Shown: positions 17,364 through 26,630 of the stretch, in pieces | Layout of the letters: each line of letters opens with the position of its first letter | How positions within the stretch are numbered: the stretch's first letter is position 1 | From: an uncultured Clostridia bacterium | Lineage (GTDB): Bacteria > Bacillota > Clostridia > Christensenellales > Borkfalkiaceae | Assembly (NCBI GenBank): GCA_944327625.1 | Contig: CALVHL010000002.1 | Span: 1-64,000, forward strand | Direction: 5' to 3' | DNA: 64,000 nucleotides | The notes under the pieces: generated by a model | Databases searched by the model: none | Told to the model about the DNA's origin: nothing | The model's input: the letters and a program-made list of their open reading frames with translations, nothing else | Made by a program: the position numbers and the translations under genes

Positions 17364-17398
17364 AAGCGCCGCGGCAAAATAATTTTGCCGCGGCGCTT
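17364..17398. terminator. Strong bidirectional hairpin between convergent genes
   Basis: Perfect 17-base arms (17364-17380 and 17382-17398) rich in GC at the base and A/T at the tip. The stem lies between the convergent PHP phosphatase and PBP genes. T-runs are weak. The rest of the gap 17225-17472 is AT-rich and shows no gene. Confidence 0.65.
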
Positions 17399-17472
17399 TG
17401 CATTAAAATAATTATACTTAATCTTTAATAAATTTTAGCCGAAAAATCACGCTGAAAATTTAATGCGGAAAC

Positions 17473-19686
17473 TTAGTTGTTGCACCAATCTTTTTTGATT
17501 ATGTCGGGCAGAGGGGTAAGTTTTGTGTCAGAAATATTGACCTGCGGCAGGCAAATTTCTTCGCCGTAAAATCTGTTTTTTCCGTCGTCATAGTAAGGTT
17601 TAACCGAGTAGAGGTAACTGCCTTTTTCGGGAAAATCTTCAATTTTTTCAACCCAATAGCCCTGATAAATCAGTGATTTTTTGCCGTCAAAACTTCTATA
17701 TACCTCATATTCATAGTACTTTGTCTGACATAATACTATGCAAATTTTATTATTTTCGATTAAAATTGACGGTTTTTGTATGCTTGGACAGGAAAACGCG
17801 TTACTTTTGACCTTTGGAAGGTTGCTTTCAAGGCAGCACACGGTTAAGGCGTTAAGCCGTGGGCAATTGTCGTCGGCAAGCAGAATATTGCCGTTCTTTT
17901 CGTATTCCGTGCGGTCAATTTGTATATTCTTAATGCCGCTCGTCACGTCGAGAGGCGGCGGCGCATTATCTTTATAGATTTCAGACAGTATTTTCTCTGC
18001 TATCTTCGTACAGTCGTTTCCGCCCGTTATTGATAGCTTATTGTTTGCCCTGTCGCCCAGCCATACCGAGATTATCTTGTCGGAGGTATAGGCTACGGTG
18101 TAGGCGTCGGTATTTCCTTCGGCAGTGCCGCAGGTGCCCGTCTTTGCCGCAACGTCGAAATTGAGATTTTTAAGTTTCTTGCCCGTGCCTTCGAGCGCGG
18201 TATTTTTAAGCGCGTGGTTTATTAGCGAGCAGCAGCCCTTGCTGAATACGGCATTCTTGCTTTGAGGTGCGCAATATATAGTTTCTCCGCTGTCGTTTTT
18301 TATCTCGTTTATAAAGTGAGATTTTGTAAAGTCTCCGCCGTTTGCGAATACTGAATAGCAGTCGGTCAGCTCTTTCAGCTTCATTCCGTCCTTCATTCCG
18401 CCGAGGGCGAGCGCAAGGTTTTTGTCGTCGTTCGATAGTAAAATGCCCATTTTTTCTGCGTATTCGGCGGCTTTATCCGTGCCGAGCATATTCAGCGCTT
18501 TGACCGCGGGAATATTATAGCTGTATTTAATGCTGTCCTCGACGGTCACCTGCCCGTGATATTTTTTGTCGTAATTTTCAGGGCAATAACCGCCGTAATT
18601 TACCGCGCTGTCGTCAATTTTACTGAAAAGGTGCAATTTTTTCTCCTCTATGGCGGGCGCATAGACGAAAATCGGCTTTGCCGCGGAGCCTATCTGTCGC
18701 CTGGCGCTTCCTATATCAGAGCGGTAGGCGGCGATTGAGCCGTCGGCGTTCCTCACGACTATGGCCGCGTCCGACGGGCACTGCATTTTTTCAGCTTCGC
18801 TTTGTATATCTCTGTTCAGCCCCGTATAGATATTGAGCTTTGTGCCGCTGTCGTAGGGATCCAAACCCGTCTCCGAAAGTTCTTCGAGCACCATTGAAAC
18901 ATAGTCAGAGCAGGCGGACGAGCGCTTTTCGCCCGCGGCTTCTATTGGCATGGCAATATTCTGCTCATATTCGTCCTCGGTGATGAAATTACATTCAAGC
19001 ATGCTTTTGAGCACTAAATTGCGCCTTTTTACGCACTTTTCCATGTTTTTATAGGGCGAATAGTTATTCGGCGAGGACAACAGCCCGACGATTACCGCGC
19101 TCTGGTTGAGCGTGAGGTCTTTGGCTTCCGTATCGAAGTAGAACTTCGCCGCGCTGTTCAGCCCGTAGCAGTTGTGGCCGAAATAAATGGTGTTGAGGTA
19201 CATTCCCAAAATTTCGTCTTTTGTGTACTTCTTTTCAAGCTGACGAGTTAGTTTTATCTCTTTCAGCTTTCTTTTTATCGTCTTTTCGCCCGAAAGGTGG
19301 GTGTTTTTAATGAGCTGCTGGCTTATCGTCGACGCGCCCTCTTTGAATTTAAGAGAGGTGATATTCCTCATCATTGCCTTTAATATTCGCTTGTAATTCA
19401 GCCCGTTGTGGCTGTAAAATTCTCTGTCTTCGGAGGCGATGAATGCGTTTATCGTATAGTCGTGCAGATCTTCGACGGCGATATTAGCCCGCCCCGAAGT
19501 CAAAGAGGCATTTTCAAGGCGATTGCCCTCCGCGTCGTAAATAACCACCGTCCGTGCGGCGAGATTGAGCTTCTCCGCGTCGAGTTTCGCGCCTGCCGTC
19601 ATTGCCGCGTAGCTAACAAACAGCGAAACCGCCGCGGTAAACAGACATATTGAAATAACTAAAAATATCTTTGCGCCCTTTGTCAT
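17473..19686 (-). CDS. Class A penicillin-binding protein
   Basis: A bifunctional peptidoglycan glycosyltransferase/transpeptidase of 737 residues. One N-terminal membrane anchor (about 7-29) is followed by the glycosyltransferase motif EDREFYSHNG (86-95), GASTISQQL (117-125) and RQLEKKYTKDEIL. The transpeptidase has SAAK (334-337), SYN (389-391) and KTGT (515-518). About 150 C-terminal residues resemble a fibronectin-III-like tail. The upstream region has TTGCAA and AATACT 18 bases apart with the ATG seven bases later, so its mRNA may have almost no leader. Confidence 0.93.
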   Translation of the reverse strand: MTKGAKIFLVISICLFTAAVSLFVSYAAMTAGAKLDAEKLNLAARTVVIYDAEGNRLENASLTSGRANIAVEDLHDYTINAFIASEDREFYSHNGLNYKRILKAMMRNITSLKFKEGASTISQQLIKNTHLSGEKTIKRKLKEIKLTRQLEKKYTKDEILGMYLNTIYFGHNCYGLNSAAKFYFDTEAKDLTLNQSAVIVGLLSSPNNYSPYKNMEKCVKRRNLVLKSMLECNFITEDEYEQNIAMPIEAAGEKRSSACSDYVSMVLEELSETGLDPYDSGTKLNIYTGLNRDIQSEAEKMQCPSDAAIVVRNADGSIAAYRSDIGSARRQIGSAAKPIFVYAPAIEEKKLHLFSKIDDSAVNYGGYCPENYDKKYHGQVTVEDSIKYSYNIPAVKALNMLGTDKAAEYAEKMGILLSNDDKNLALALGGMKDGMKLKELTDCYSVFANGGDFTKSHFINEIKNDSGETIYCAPQSKNAVFSKGCCSLINHALKNTALEGTGKKLKNLNFDVAAKTGTCGTAEGNTDAYTVAYTSDKIISVWLGDRANNKLSITGGNDCTKIAEKILSEIYKDNAPPPLDVTSGIKNIQIDRTEYEKNGNILLADDNCPRLNALTVCCLESNLPKVKSNAFSCPSIQKPSILIENNKICIVLCQTKYYEYEVYRSFDGKKSLIYQGYWVEKIEDFPEKGSYLYSVKPYYDDGKNRFYGEEICLPQVNISDTKLTPLPDIIKKDWCNN

Positions 19687-19728
19687 CTAAATTAGTATTG
19701 ATAAAATTAAATATTTCTTGCAAAACAT

Positions 19729-19757
19729 TTGAAAATAAGCGCAAAAAAAGTTATAAT
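19729..19757 (+). promoter_or_regulatory. Promoter of miaB, near-leaderless
   Basis: TTGAAA (19729-19734), 17 bases, TATAAT (19752-19757). The expected transcription start (about 19764) is only a few bases before the miaB ATG at 19767, leaving no room for a usable ribosome binding site. Confidence 0.7.
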
Positions 19758-19766
19758 AATAAGGAT

Positions 19767-21080
19767 ATGAGTAAATTGTTTCACATAGTTACTTACGGCT
19801 GTCAGATGAACGTCCACGAATCGGAAAAAATAGCTGGGCTGCTTTCCGAACTCGGCTATGACAGCTGCGACGACATCGAAAAGAGCGATATTGTCGTCTT
19901 TAATACCTGCTGCATAAGGGAAAATGCCGAAAATCACGCTTACGGCAATATAGGAATGCTCAAAAAGCTAAAAGCGGCGAACAGAGATATGATTATCGCT
20001 GTCGGCGGCTGTCTTACCCAGCAGATGAATAAAGCCGAAAATCTGCACGAAAAATTCCCCTACGTAGACATCATTTTCGGAACGCATAACCTCAGCAAAC
20101 TCAAAGATTATATCCTCGAAAAGCGCGCCTCGAAAAAGCCGATTATCCGAATTGAGGAGAAAGAGGGGGAGATTGTCGAGGGCGAAAAGCCGCTCAGGAC
20201 GAGCTATCCCAACGCCTGGGTTAATATCATGTACGGCTGTAATAATTTCTGTTCGTACTGCATCGTGCCCTACGTCAGGGGCAGGGAAAGGAGCAGGCGT
20301 TCGGAAAATATCATAGCCGAGGTAAAATCGCTCGTCGCCGAGGGTTATCGCGAGATAACGCTCTTAGGGCAGAACGTAAACTCCTACGGGAACGGCACGG
20401 ACGACATAACTTTTCCTGAACTCCTCGAAAAGATTGCCTCGATTGACGGCAAGTTCAGGATAAGGTTCATGACCAGTCACCCAAAAGACTTTTCCGAGGA
20501 GCTTGCAAGGGTAATGGCGGGCAGCGACAAGATATGTCATTGCCTGCACCTGCCCGTGCAGAGCGGTTCGGACAGTATTCTGCGGGCTATGAACAGGCGT
20601 TACACCTCGGCGGACTATCTGAAAAAGGTAGAAATTCTCAAAAAATACATTCCCGACTGTGAGATTACTACCGACCTCATCGTCGGTTTCCCCGGCGAGA
20701 CGGAGGAAGATTTCAGAGCGACCTGCGACCTCGTAAGGAAAGTAAATTTCTCGTCGGCGTTCACCTTCGTCTATTCGAGGCGCGACGGCACGAAGGCCGC
20801 GACTATGCCCGACCAGATACCCGAAGAAGTGTCAAAGAGGCGCATTATGGAGCTTGTCGACCTAGTAAATGCGCAGACGCGCGAACATTCGGCGCGGTTT
20901 GTCGGTGAAATTACCGAAATTCTCTGCGAGGACTATGACGCAAAGCGCGGGCTGTATCTCGGAAGAAACGAATACGGCAGAATGGGATATTTTGCAAGCG
21001 ACACCGACGAGCGCGGCAATTTTGTCAATATTAAGGTAACTCAGGCGAACGGAGTTTCGCTGTACGGAGATAAGGTTTAA
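19767..21080 (+). CDS. miaB: tRNA-2-methylthio-N6-dimethylallyladenosine synthase MiaB
   Basis: A radical-SAM methylthiotransferase that converts i6A37 to ms2i6A37 in tRNAs. N-terminal UPF0004 cluster cysteines lie in YGCQMN, NTCCIRE and GGCLTQ. The radical-SAM CNNFCSYC and a C-terminal TRAM domain complete the family pattern. The start is the ATG before SKLFHIVTYGC, giving 437 residues. Upstream in-frame codons would run through the promoter. MiaA, which makes the i6A substrate, is encoded downstream in the same run, after mutS and mutL. Confidence 0.93.
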   Translation: MSKLFHIVTYGCQMNVHESEKIAGLLSELGYDSCDDIEKSDIVVFNTCCIRENAENHAYGNIGMLKKLKAANRDMIIAVGGCLTQQMNKAENLHEKFPYVDIIFGTHNLSKLKDYILEKRASKKPIIRIEEKEGEIVEGEKPLRTSYPNAWVNIMYGCNNFCSYCIVPYVRGRERSRRSENIIAEVKSLVAEGYREITLLGQNVNSYGNGTDDITFPELLEKIASIDGKFRIRFMTSHPKDFSEELARVMAGSDKICHCLHLPVQSGSDSILRAMNRRYTSADYLKKVEILKKYIPDCEITTDLIVGFPGETEEDFRATCDLVRKVNFSSAFTFVYSRRDGTKAATMPDQIPEEVSKRRIMELVDLVNAQTREHSARFVGEITEILCEDYDAKRGLYLGRNEYGRMGYFASDTDERGNFVNIKVTQANGVSLYGDKV

Positions 21081-21088
21081 GGTAAATT

Positions 21089-23668
21089 ATGGCTCTTTCA
21101 CCTATGATGCAGCACTATATGACCATAAAGGAGAAGTACAAGGACTGTATTATCTTTTATCGGTTGGGTGACTTTTACGAGATGTTTTTCGACGATGCGA
21201 AAAGGGCTTCCGAGCTTTTGGGATTAACCCTGACGGGGCGCGATTGCGGGCTTGAACAGCGCGCGCCCATGTGCGGCGTTCCCTATCATGCCGCCGACTC
21301 GTACATATCCAAGCTCGTTTCGATGGGTGAAAAGGTAGCTATCTGCGAACAGCTTGAAGATCCCGCGACGGCAAAGGGCATGGTCGACAGGGACGTAATA
21401 AGGGTAGTCACGGCGGGCACGGTGACCGACAGTGAATCGCTCGACGAAAAGGCGAATAACTACATTGCCTCGGTCTGCAAGATAGGCGAAGTGGTTGCGC
21501 TCGCGTGGGCGGACATTACGACGGGCGAAATGTGCGCAACGCAGTTTTCGGGCGCAGACGCGGTCAAAGCCTGCATATCCGAGATGATCAAACTCAATGT
21601 GCGTGAGGTCATCTGCAACGACGATATGCTCTTTTCGAGCAAAGATCTGCCCGAAGTCAGGCGCGGCGTTCTTCCGAGGTTTTCGTCCTATCTCGCATGG
21701 ACTTATAACTATACGGCGGCTGAAAAGACGCTCTGCGAACAGCTGGGCGCAAAATCGCTGTCGGCATTCTCGATCGACGGCAAAACCGAGGCTATATGTG
21801 CGCTCGGTGCGCTCATTCAGTACCTTAAAGAGACGCAGAAACACGCGCTTCCCAACATTGACGGCGTTAAATTCGTCTCGTCTGACAACTATATGCAGCT
21901 CGACGGCGCGGCTGTGCGCAACCTCGAGCTCGTCAGAACGCTCGGCGAGGGCAAAAAATACGGCTCGCTTCTGTGGCTTTTAGACAAGACCTGCACGGCA
22001 ATGGGCGCAAGACTGCTTGCAAATATCATTCTCTCGCCCCTGTACGATATCGATGCGATAAATTACCGCTTTGACGGCGTTGAAGAACTGTTCAACGCGA
22101 CGGTCGTGAGGGTGGGAATTATCGAACTTCTGCGCCAGGTCCGCGATATTGAAAGGCTTGCGGGCAAGATCTCCAACGACAACGTCCTGCCCAAGGACTG
22201 TCTTGCGCTTGCGCAGTCGCTTCTCGTCGTACCGAGCATAAGTTTCCGCCTTTCGGGCTTTACATCGAAAATTCTTGCCGACATTGCGGGCGGGCTCTAC
22301 GACCTTACGGATATTGCCGACCTAATCAACAGGGCGATAGAGGACAAGGACACGCCGTCTACGCTCAAAGAGGGCGGATATATCAAGAGCGGGTTCAATG
22401 CGGAACTCGACGAACTCCGCACGGTCAAGGAGAATGCCGCCTCTTTAATGCTCGAAATGGAGACGAGGGAGAGGGATCTGACGGGTATCCGCACCCTCAA
22501 AATACGCTATAACAGGGTTTTCGGCTATTATATCGAGGTTTCCAAGTCGTTTAAGGACAGCGTTCCTACAAATTATCAGCGCAGACAGACGCTCGCCAAC
22601 AGCGAACGCTATACGACGGACGAGCTCAAACTGCTCGAAGAAAAGGTGCTTTCGAGCGAGGATAAGGCGCTGAAACTCGAAGCTGAAATCTATTCGGGCA
22701 TCAAGCAGACGCTCGTTTCGGCAATCAATAAATTAAAGAGCATAGCCGAGCGCATAGCCGAACTCGACATTCTCTGCGCGTTCTCGGAAGTCGCCAAAAA
22801 AAATAAATACGTCCGTCCCGCAATAGTCGGAAGCGGCGAGGCGATGATCATAAAAGAGGGCAGACACCCCGTCGTCGAGGCAATTTCCAAGGAAAAATTT
22901 GTTGCAAACGACACCTATCTCGACGAGGGCGAGAATAGAACGGCAATAATTACCGGTCCCAACATGGCGGGTAAGAGCACCTATATGCGGCAGAATGCGA
23001 TAATCGCAATAATGGCGCATATCGGCTGTTTCGTGCCTGCAAAGTCGGCGCAGATACCGCTTATCGACAGGGTATTTACGCGAGTGGGGGCGAGCGACAA
23101 TCTCATTCTCGACCAGTCGACCTTTATGGTTGAGATGATCGAGGTCGCAAATATTTTGCAGAACGCCACCAAGGACAGCTTGCTCATTCTCGACGAAGTC
23201 GGCAGGGGTACGAGCACTTATGACGGGCTTAGCATAGCGTGGGCGGTCATTGAGCACATTACGCAGAATATCGGCGCAAAGACGCTCTTTGCAACGCACT
23301 ATCACGAGCTCTTAGAACTTGAAAAGCGCGTCGACGGCATAAAGAATTACAAGATAGCCGTCAAGGAATTCAATGGCGAAATAATATTTTTAAGAAAGAT
23401 AATGCGCGGCGGCGCTAACCGCAGTTTCGGCATAGAAGTCGCCTCGCTTGCAGGTGTTCCCGCAAGCGTCACCAAGCGCGCAAAGTCCATACTTGCCGCA
23501 ATCGAAAGCGGCGATATGGCGTTCGAGGCGGGGCTTGACGAAAAGACCGAAGAAGTTAAATCGCAGCCGAGCGAAGTAGAAAGAATACTTAAAGATATAA
23601 ATATTGACAATTTGTCGCCCATGCAGGCGCTCATGGTGCTCGGCGACCTTGTCGAAAAGGTGAAATAA
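21089..23668 (+). CDS. mutS: DNA mismatch repair protein MutS
   Basis: Mismatch recognition ATPase, 859 residues. The mismatch-binding domain begins with PMMQHYMTIKEKY and FYRLGDFYEMF, which includes the Phe-x-Glu wedge. The lever and clamp domains follow, then the ATPase: Walker A GPNMAGKST, LDEVGRGTSTYDG and the helix-turn-helix THYHELLELE. The start has AAGG upstream. mutL follows with no gap, so the two are co-expressed. Confidence 0.97.
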   Translation: MALSPMMQHYMTIKEKYKDCIIFYRLGDFYEMFFDDAKRASELLGLTLTGRDCGLEQRAPMCGVPYHAADSYISKLVSMGEKVAICEQLEDPATAKGMVDRDVIRVVTAGTVTDSESLDEKANNYIASVCKIGEVVALAWADITTGEMCATQFSGADAVKACISEMIKLNVREVICNDDMLFSSKDLPEVRRGVLPRFSSYLAWTYNYTAAEKTLCEQLGAKSLSAFSIDGKTEAICALGALIQYLKETQKHALPNIDGVKFVSSDNYMQLDGAAVRNLELVRTLGEGKKYGSLLWLLDKTCTAMGARLLANIILSPLYDIDAINYRFDGVEELFNATVVRVGIIELLRQVRDIERLAGKISNDNVLPKDCLALAQSLLVVPSISFRLSGFTSKILADIAGGLYDLTDIADLINRAIEDKDTPSTLKEGGYIKSGFNAELDELRTVKENAASLMLEMETRERDLTGIRTLKIRYNRVFGYYIEVSKSFKDSVPTNYQRRQTLANSERYTTDELKLLEEKVLSSEDKALKLEAEIYSGIKQTLVSAINKLKSIAERIAELDILCAFSEVAKKNKYVRPAIVGSGEAMIIKEGRHPVVEAISKEKFVANDTYLDEGENRTAIITGPNMAGKSTYMRQNAIIAIMAHIGCFVPAKSAQIPLIDRVFTRVGASDNLILDQSTFMVEMIEVANILQNATKDSLLILDEVGRGTSTYDGLSIAWAVIEHITQNIGAKTLFATHYHELLELEKRVDGIKNYKIAVKEFNGEIIFLRKIMRGGANRSFGIEVASLAGVPASVTKRAKSILAAIESGDMAFEAGLDEKTEEVKSQPSEVERILKDINIDNLSPMQALMVLGDLVEKVK

Positions 23669-25720
23669 ATGGGAAAAATCAACCTGTTATCTGCCGAAAT
23701 CTGCAACCGCATAGCCGCAGGCGAAGTAATTGACAGACCGTATTCGGTCGTCAAGGAACTTGTTGAAAATTCGATTGACGCAGGCGCGGACGAGATTGAA
23801 ATCTATATCGAGAAGGGCGGCAAGCAGCTTATTAAGGTCGTCGACAACGGTTGCGGCATAGAAAAGGACGATATGCGCGCGGCGTTCTTCGCGCACGCGA
23901 CGAGCAAAATTTCCGTGCTCGACGACATCGACCATATACATACGCTTGGTTTCAGGGGCGAGGCGCTCGCGACGATTTTTTCGGTCTCGCAGGTAGAGCT
24001 TGTCAGCGCAGTCGAGGGACAGGAAGCCAATAAGGTCGAAAGAGAGGACGAATATATCGGCAGAGTTCAGCCCGCCGTCGCGCCCAAGGGTACGCAGGTG
24101 ACGGTCAGAAATCTCTTTTTCAATACGCCCGTAAGATATAAGTTTATGAAGTCGGACAAGAAAGAGGAGAGCGACATAACGAGCTTTGTCGTGCGCTACA
24201 TTCTCGGCAACCCCGACATCTCTTTTAGATATTATATAGACGGCAAGCTGTCGTTACAGTCCTACGGCGGCGGGTTGGAGGAGGCCATTGCGCAGGTCTA
24301 CGGAGCGAATTATCTGCCTAACTGTTTCAAGATAAGCGCCGACAGAAACGACATAAAAATCAGCGGTTTTATAGGCAATCAAAACTTTTTTAAGCCGAAT
24401 AAGACCTATCAGAGCATATTTTTAAACGGAAGATATATCGTCAATAACGTAATCGCCACGGCGATAGCCAACGCTTATTCGGCGTACACGATGAAGCGGC
24501 AATTTCCCTTTTACGTGCTCAACATCGAAATGCCCGAAGATATGGTTGACGTCAACGTGCACCCTAACAAGGCAGACGTGCGCTTCGTCGACAGCGGAGT
24601 GATCTACGGCACTATCTATAAGGTAATTTCCTCCATACTCGACGGCAGCGCGAAAGCGGCGGAATTTGTCGTTGACAGTGCGGTAGTGCCCAAGATCAAG
24701 TCGTCTTTTACCGAAGACCGCCCGAACGCCGTGTATTCGTCGCAGCCTGAAAAGTCACAGCCCGAAATGACGGCAAAAAAGCCCGAAAGCTCGCTCTTTG
24801 CGGCAGAATTTATACAGAGCGGTAAGATCTACGACAAGAATTTTGACGACGTGGAGGGCATTGACAAATTTACCGCCGCTAAAAAGCCGACCGAAAAGAG
24901 CCAAAAGCCCGAAAAAAAGGCTTCTGAAGAAGGCAAAATCGATCTGAGCGTCTATGAAAATTACGAGCCGCCGAAGATCGAGAGCGACGGAGGGCAACCC
25001 TTTGCGCAGTTCTATCTCCGCGCAGACGAACCCAAGGAACTCAACCGCGAAATGGTGCTTTGCAGCGGGCGAAAGACCTTTTTGCAGACCGAAGCCATAG
25101 AGCGGATAGAGCAGAATAAGCGCGCGCAACAACAGCTCATTGACTATAAGAGCTGTAAATTCAGGGGCGTTCTTTTCAATACCTATCTTCTGTATGAGAT
25201 CAAGGACGAGGTCTACATAATCGACCAGCACGCGGCGCACGAGCGACTTATTTACGACGAGCTACGCGCAAAAATCGAGAGCAGAACAGTGACCAGACAG
25301 GGTATGCTCATTCCCTATATATTTATTGTAAACGCCGAAGAAAAGCAGTTTTTTGAGGATAATCTGAGAAATCTCTGGGAAATGGGCTTTACGATAGAGC
25401 CGTTCGGCGCAAATTCTTATCGCGTAAACGAAATACCCGCCGACCTGCAGGAGCTCAACCTTGAAAAGTTCTTTGACGAACTGCTCTCCGAGGTCGGCGA
25501 ACTGAAAGGCATAAAACTCGTCGATATTCTCAAAGACAAAATAGCGCAGACGGCCTGCAAACACGCAGTCAAGGGCGGCGACGCGCTCACCGAGGGCGAG
25601 CGACAGAAGCTTTTTGATATGTTGGAGGGCGATATGGGGCTCAAATGCCCGCACGGCAGACCTATCTGCGTCAAACTCACCAAAACGGCGATAGAAAAGA
25701 TGTTCAAGAGGATAGTCTGA
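23669..25720 (+). CDS. mutL: DNA mismatch repair protein MutL
   Basis: GHKL ATPase and endonuclease of mismatch repair, 683 residues. N-terminal motifs are EVIDRPYSVVKELVENSIDAG, DNGCGI and TLGFRGEAL. A charged linker spans about 340-480. The C-terminal endonuclease has DQHAAHERLIYDEL, ACKHAVKGGD and CPHGRP, so this is a nicking MutL, as expected for bacteria without MutH. ATG follows the mutS stop directly. Confidence 0.96.
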   Translation: MGKINLLSAEICNRIAAGEVIDRPYSVVKELVENSIDAGADEIEIYIEKGGKQLIKVVDNGCGIEKDDMRAAFFAHATSKISVLDDIDHIHTLGFRGEALATIFSVSQVELVSAVEGQEANKVEREDEYIGRVQPAVAPKGTQVTVRNLFFNTPVRYKFMKSDKKEESDITSFVVRYILGNPDISFRYYIDGKLSLQSYGGGLEEAIAQVYGANYLPNCFKISADRNDIKISGFIGNQNFFKPNKTYQSIFLNGRYIVNNVIATAIANAYSAYTMKRQFPFYVLNIEMPEDMVDVNVHPNKADVRFVDSGVIYGTIYKVISSILDGSAKAAEFVVDSAVVPKIKSSFTEDRPNAVYSSQPEKSQPEMTAKKPESSLFAAEFIQSGKIYDKNFDDVEGIDKFTAAKKPTEKSQKPEKKASEEGKIDLSVYENYEPPKIESDGGQPFAQFYLRADEPKELNREMVLCSGRKTFLQTEAIERIEQNKRAQQQLIDYKSCKFRGVLFNTYLLYEIKDEVYIIDQHAAHERLIYDELRAKIESRTVTRQGMLIPYIFIVNAEEKQFFEDNLRNLWEMGFTIEPFGANSYRVNEIPADLQELNLEKFFDELLSEVGELKGIKLVDILKDKIAQTACKHAVKGGDALTEGERQKLFDMLEGDMGLKCPHGRPICVKLTKTAIEKMFKRIV

Positions 25721-25721
25721 C

Positions 25722-26630
25722 GTGGATAAACTGCTTGTAATCTGCGGTCCGACCGCCAGCGGAAAGACTTCGCTTGCCATAGACTGCGCAAAAAAGCTTG
25801 AAAGTGAGGTTATTTCCGCCGACTCACAGCTGATTTACTGCGGTCTGAATATCGGCACGGCAAAGCCCACGGTTGCCGAAATGCAGGGGGTGAGCCATCA
25901 TCTCATTGACATAGTTCCGCCCGAGCGCTCGTTTTCGGTTTCGGAATATGAGGACGCCGCGCTCAAAGTCATTGAAAGGCTGACCTCGGAAGGTAAAATT
26001 CCCGTCGTGTGCGGCGGTACGGGCTTCTATATTAACGCCATACTCTATAAAATGGGCTACGGCAACGCCGCGTCCGACAAGGCGATAAGGCAAAAATATG
26101 AAGATATTTTGAAAGCCGAGGGCAAGGAAAGGCTCTTTTCATATTTGGAAAAGGTCGATCCCGAGACGGCGGCGGTGCTTCACCCCAACGATACCAAGCG
26201 GGTTATCCGCGCCCTTGAAATATTCGAGCTTACTGGACATAAGAAGTCCGAACAGAAAGACGAGATTACGCCGAGGTTTGACTATACGGCGATAGCGGTA
26301 GATTACCCGCGCTCGCAGCTGTACGAGAGGATAGATTGCAGGGTTGACATAATGTTCAACTCTGGGCTCATTGAAGAAGTAAAGTCTCTGATTGCGCGCG
26401 GAATTGACTTGAATTGTATGTGTTTTCAGGCGATCGGGTATAAAGAAGTTTATGAAGGTCTGAAAAATGGACTTAATGAGAGTACTATGCGTGACATAAT
26501 AAAGAAAAATACCCGACATTATGCCAAGAGACAGATAACTTTTTTCAAAAAATTACAGGGAATACATTGGCTTAAACCCGAAAATGCCACGGCTGACAGG
26601 GTTTTGGAGTTATTGAATGAACGACATTGA
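25722..26630 (+). CDS. miaA: tRNA dimethylallyltransferase MiaA
   Basis: Transfers the dimethylallyl group to A37 of tRNAs reading UNN codons, giving i6A, the substrate of MiaB encoded upstream. P-loop CGPTASGKTSLA and SADSQLIYCGLNIGTAKP are at the N-terminus, followed by VCGGTGFYI and NDTKRVIRALEI. The start is GTG, with AAGAGGATA upstream overlapping the end of mutL. The 302 residues are normal. The last 14 bases overlap the next gene. Confidence 0.95.
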   Translation: MDKLLVICGPTASGKTSLAIDCAKKLESEVISADSQLIYCGLNIGTAKPTVAEMQGVSHHLIDIVPPERSFSVSEYEDAALKVIERLTSEGKIPVVCGGTGFYINAILYKMGYGNAASDKAIRQKYEDILKAEGKERLFSYLEKVDPETAAVLHPNDTKRVIRALEIFELTGHKKSEQKDEITPRFDYTAIAVDYPRSQLYERIDCRVDIMFNSGLIEEVKSLIARGIDLNCMCFQAIGYKEVYEGLKNGLNESTMRDIIKKNTRHYAKRQITFFKKLQGIHWLKPENATADRVLELLNERH

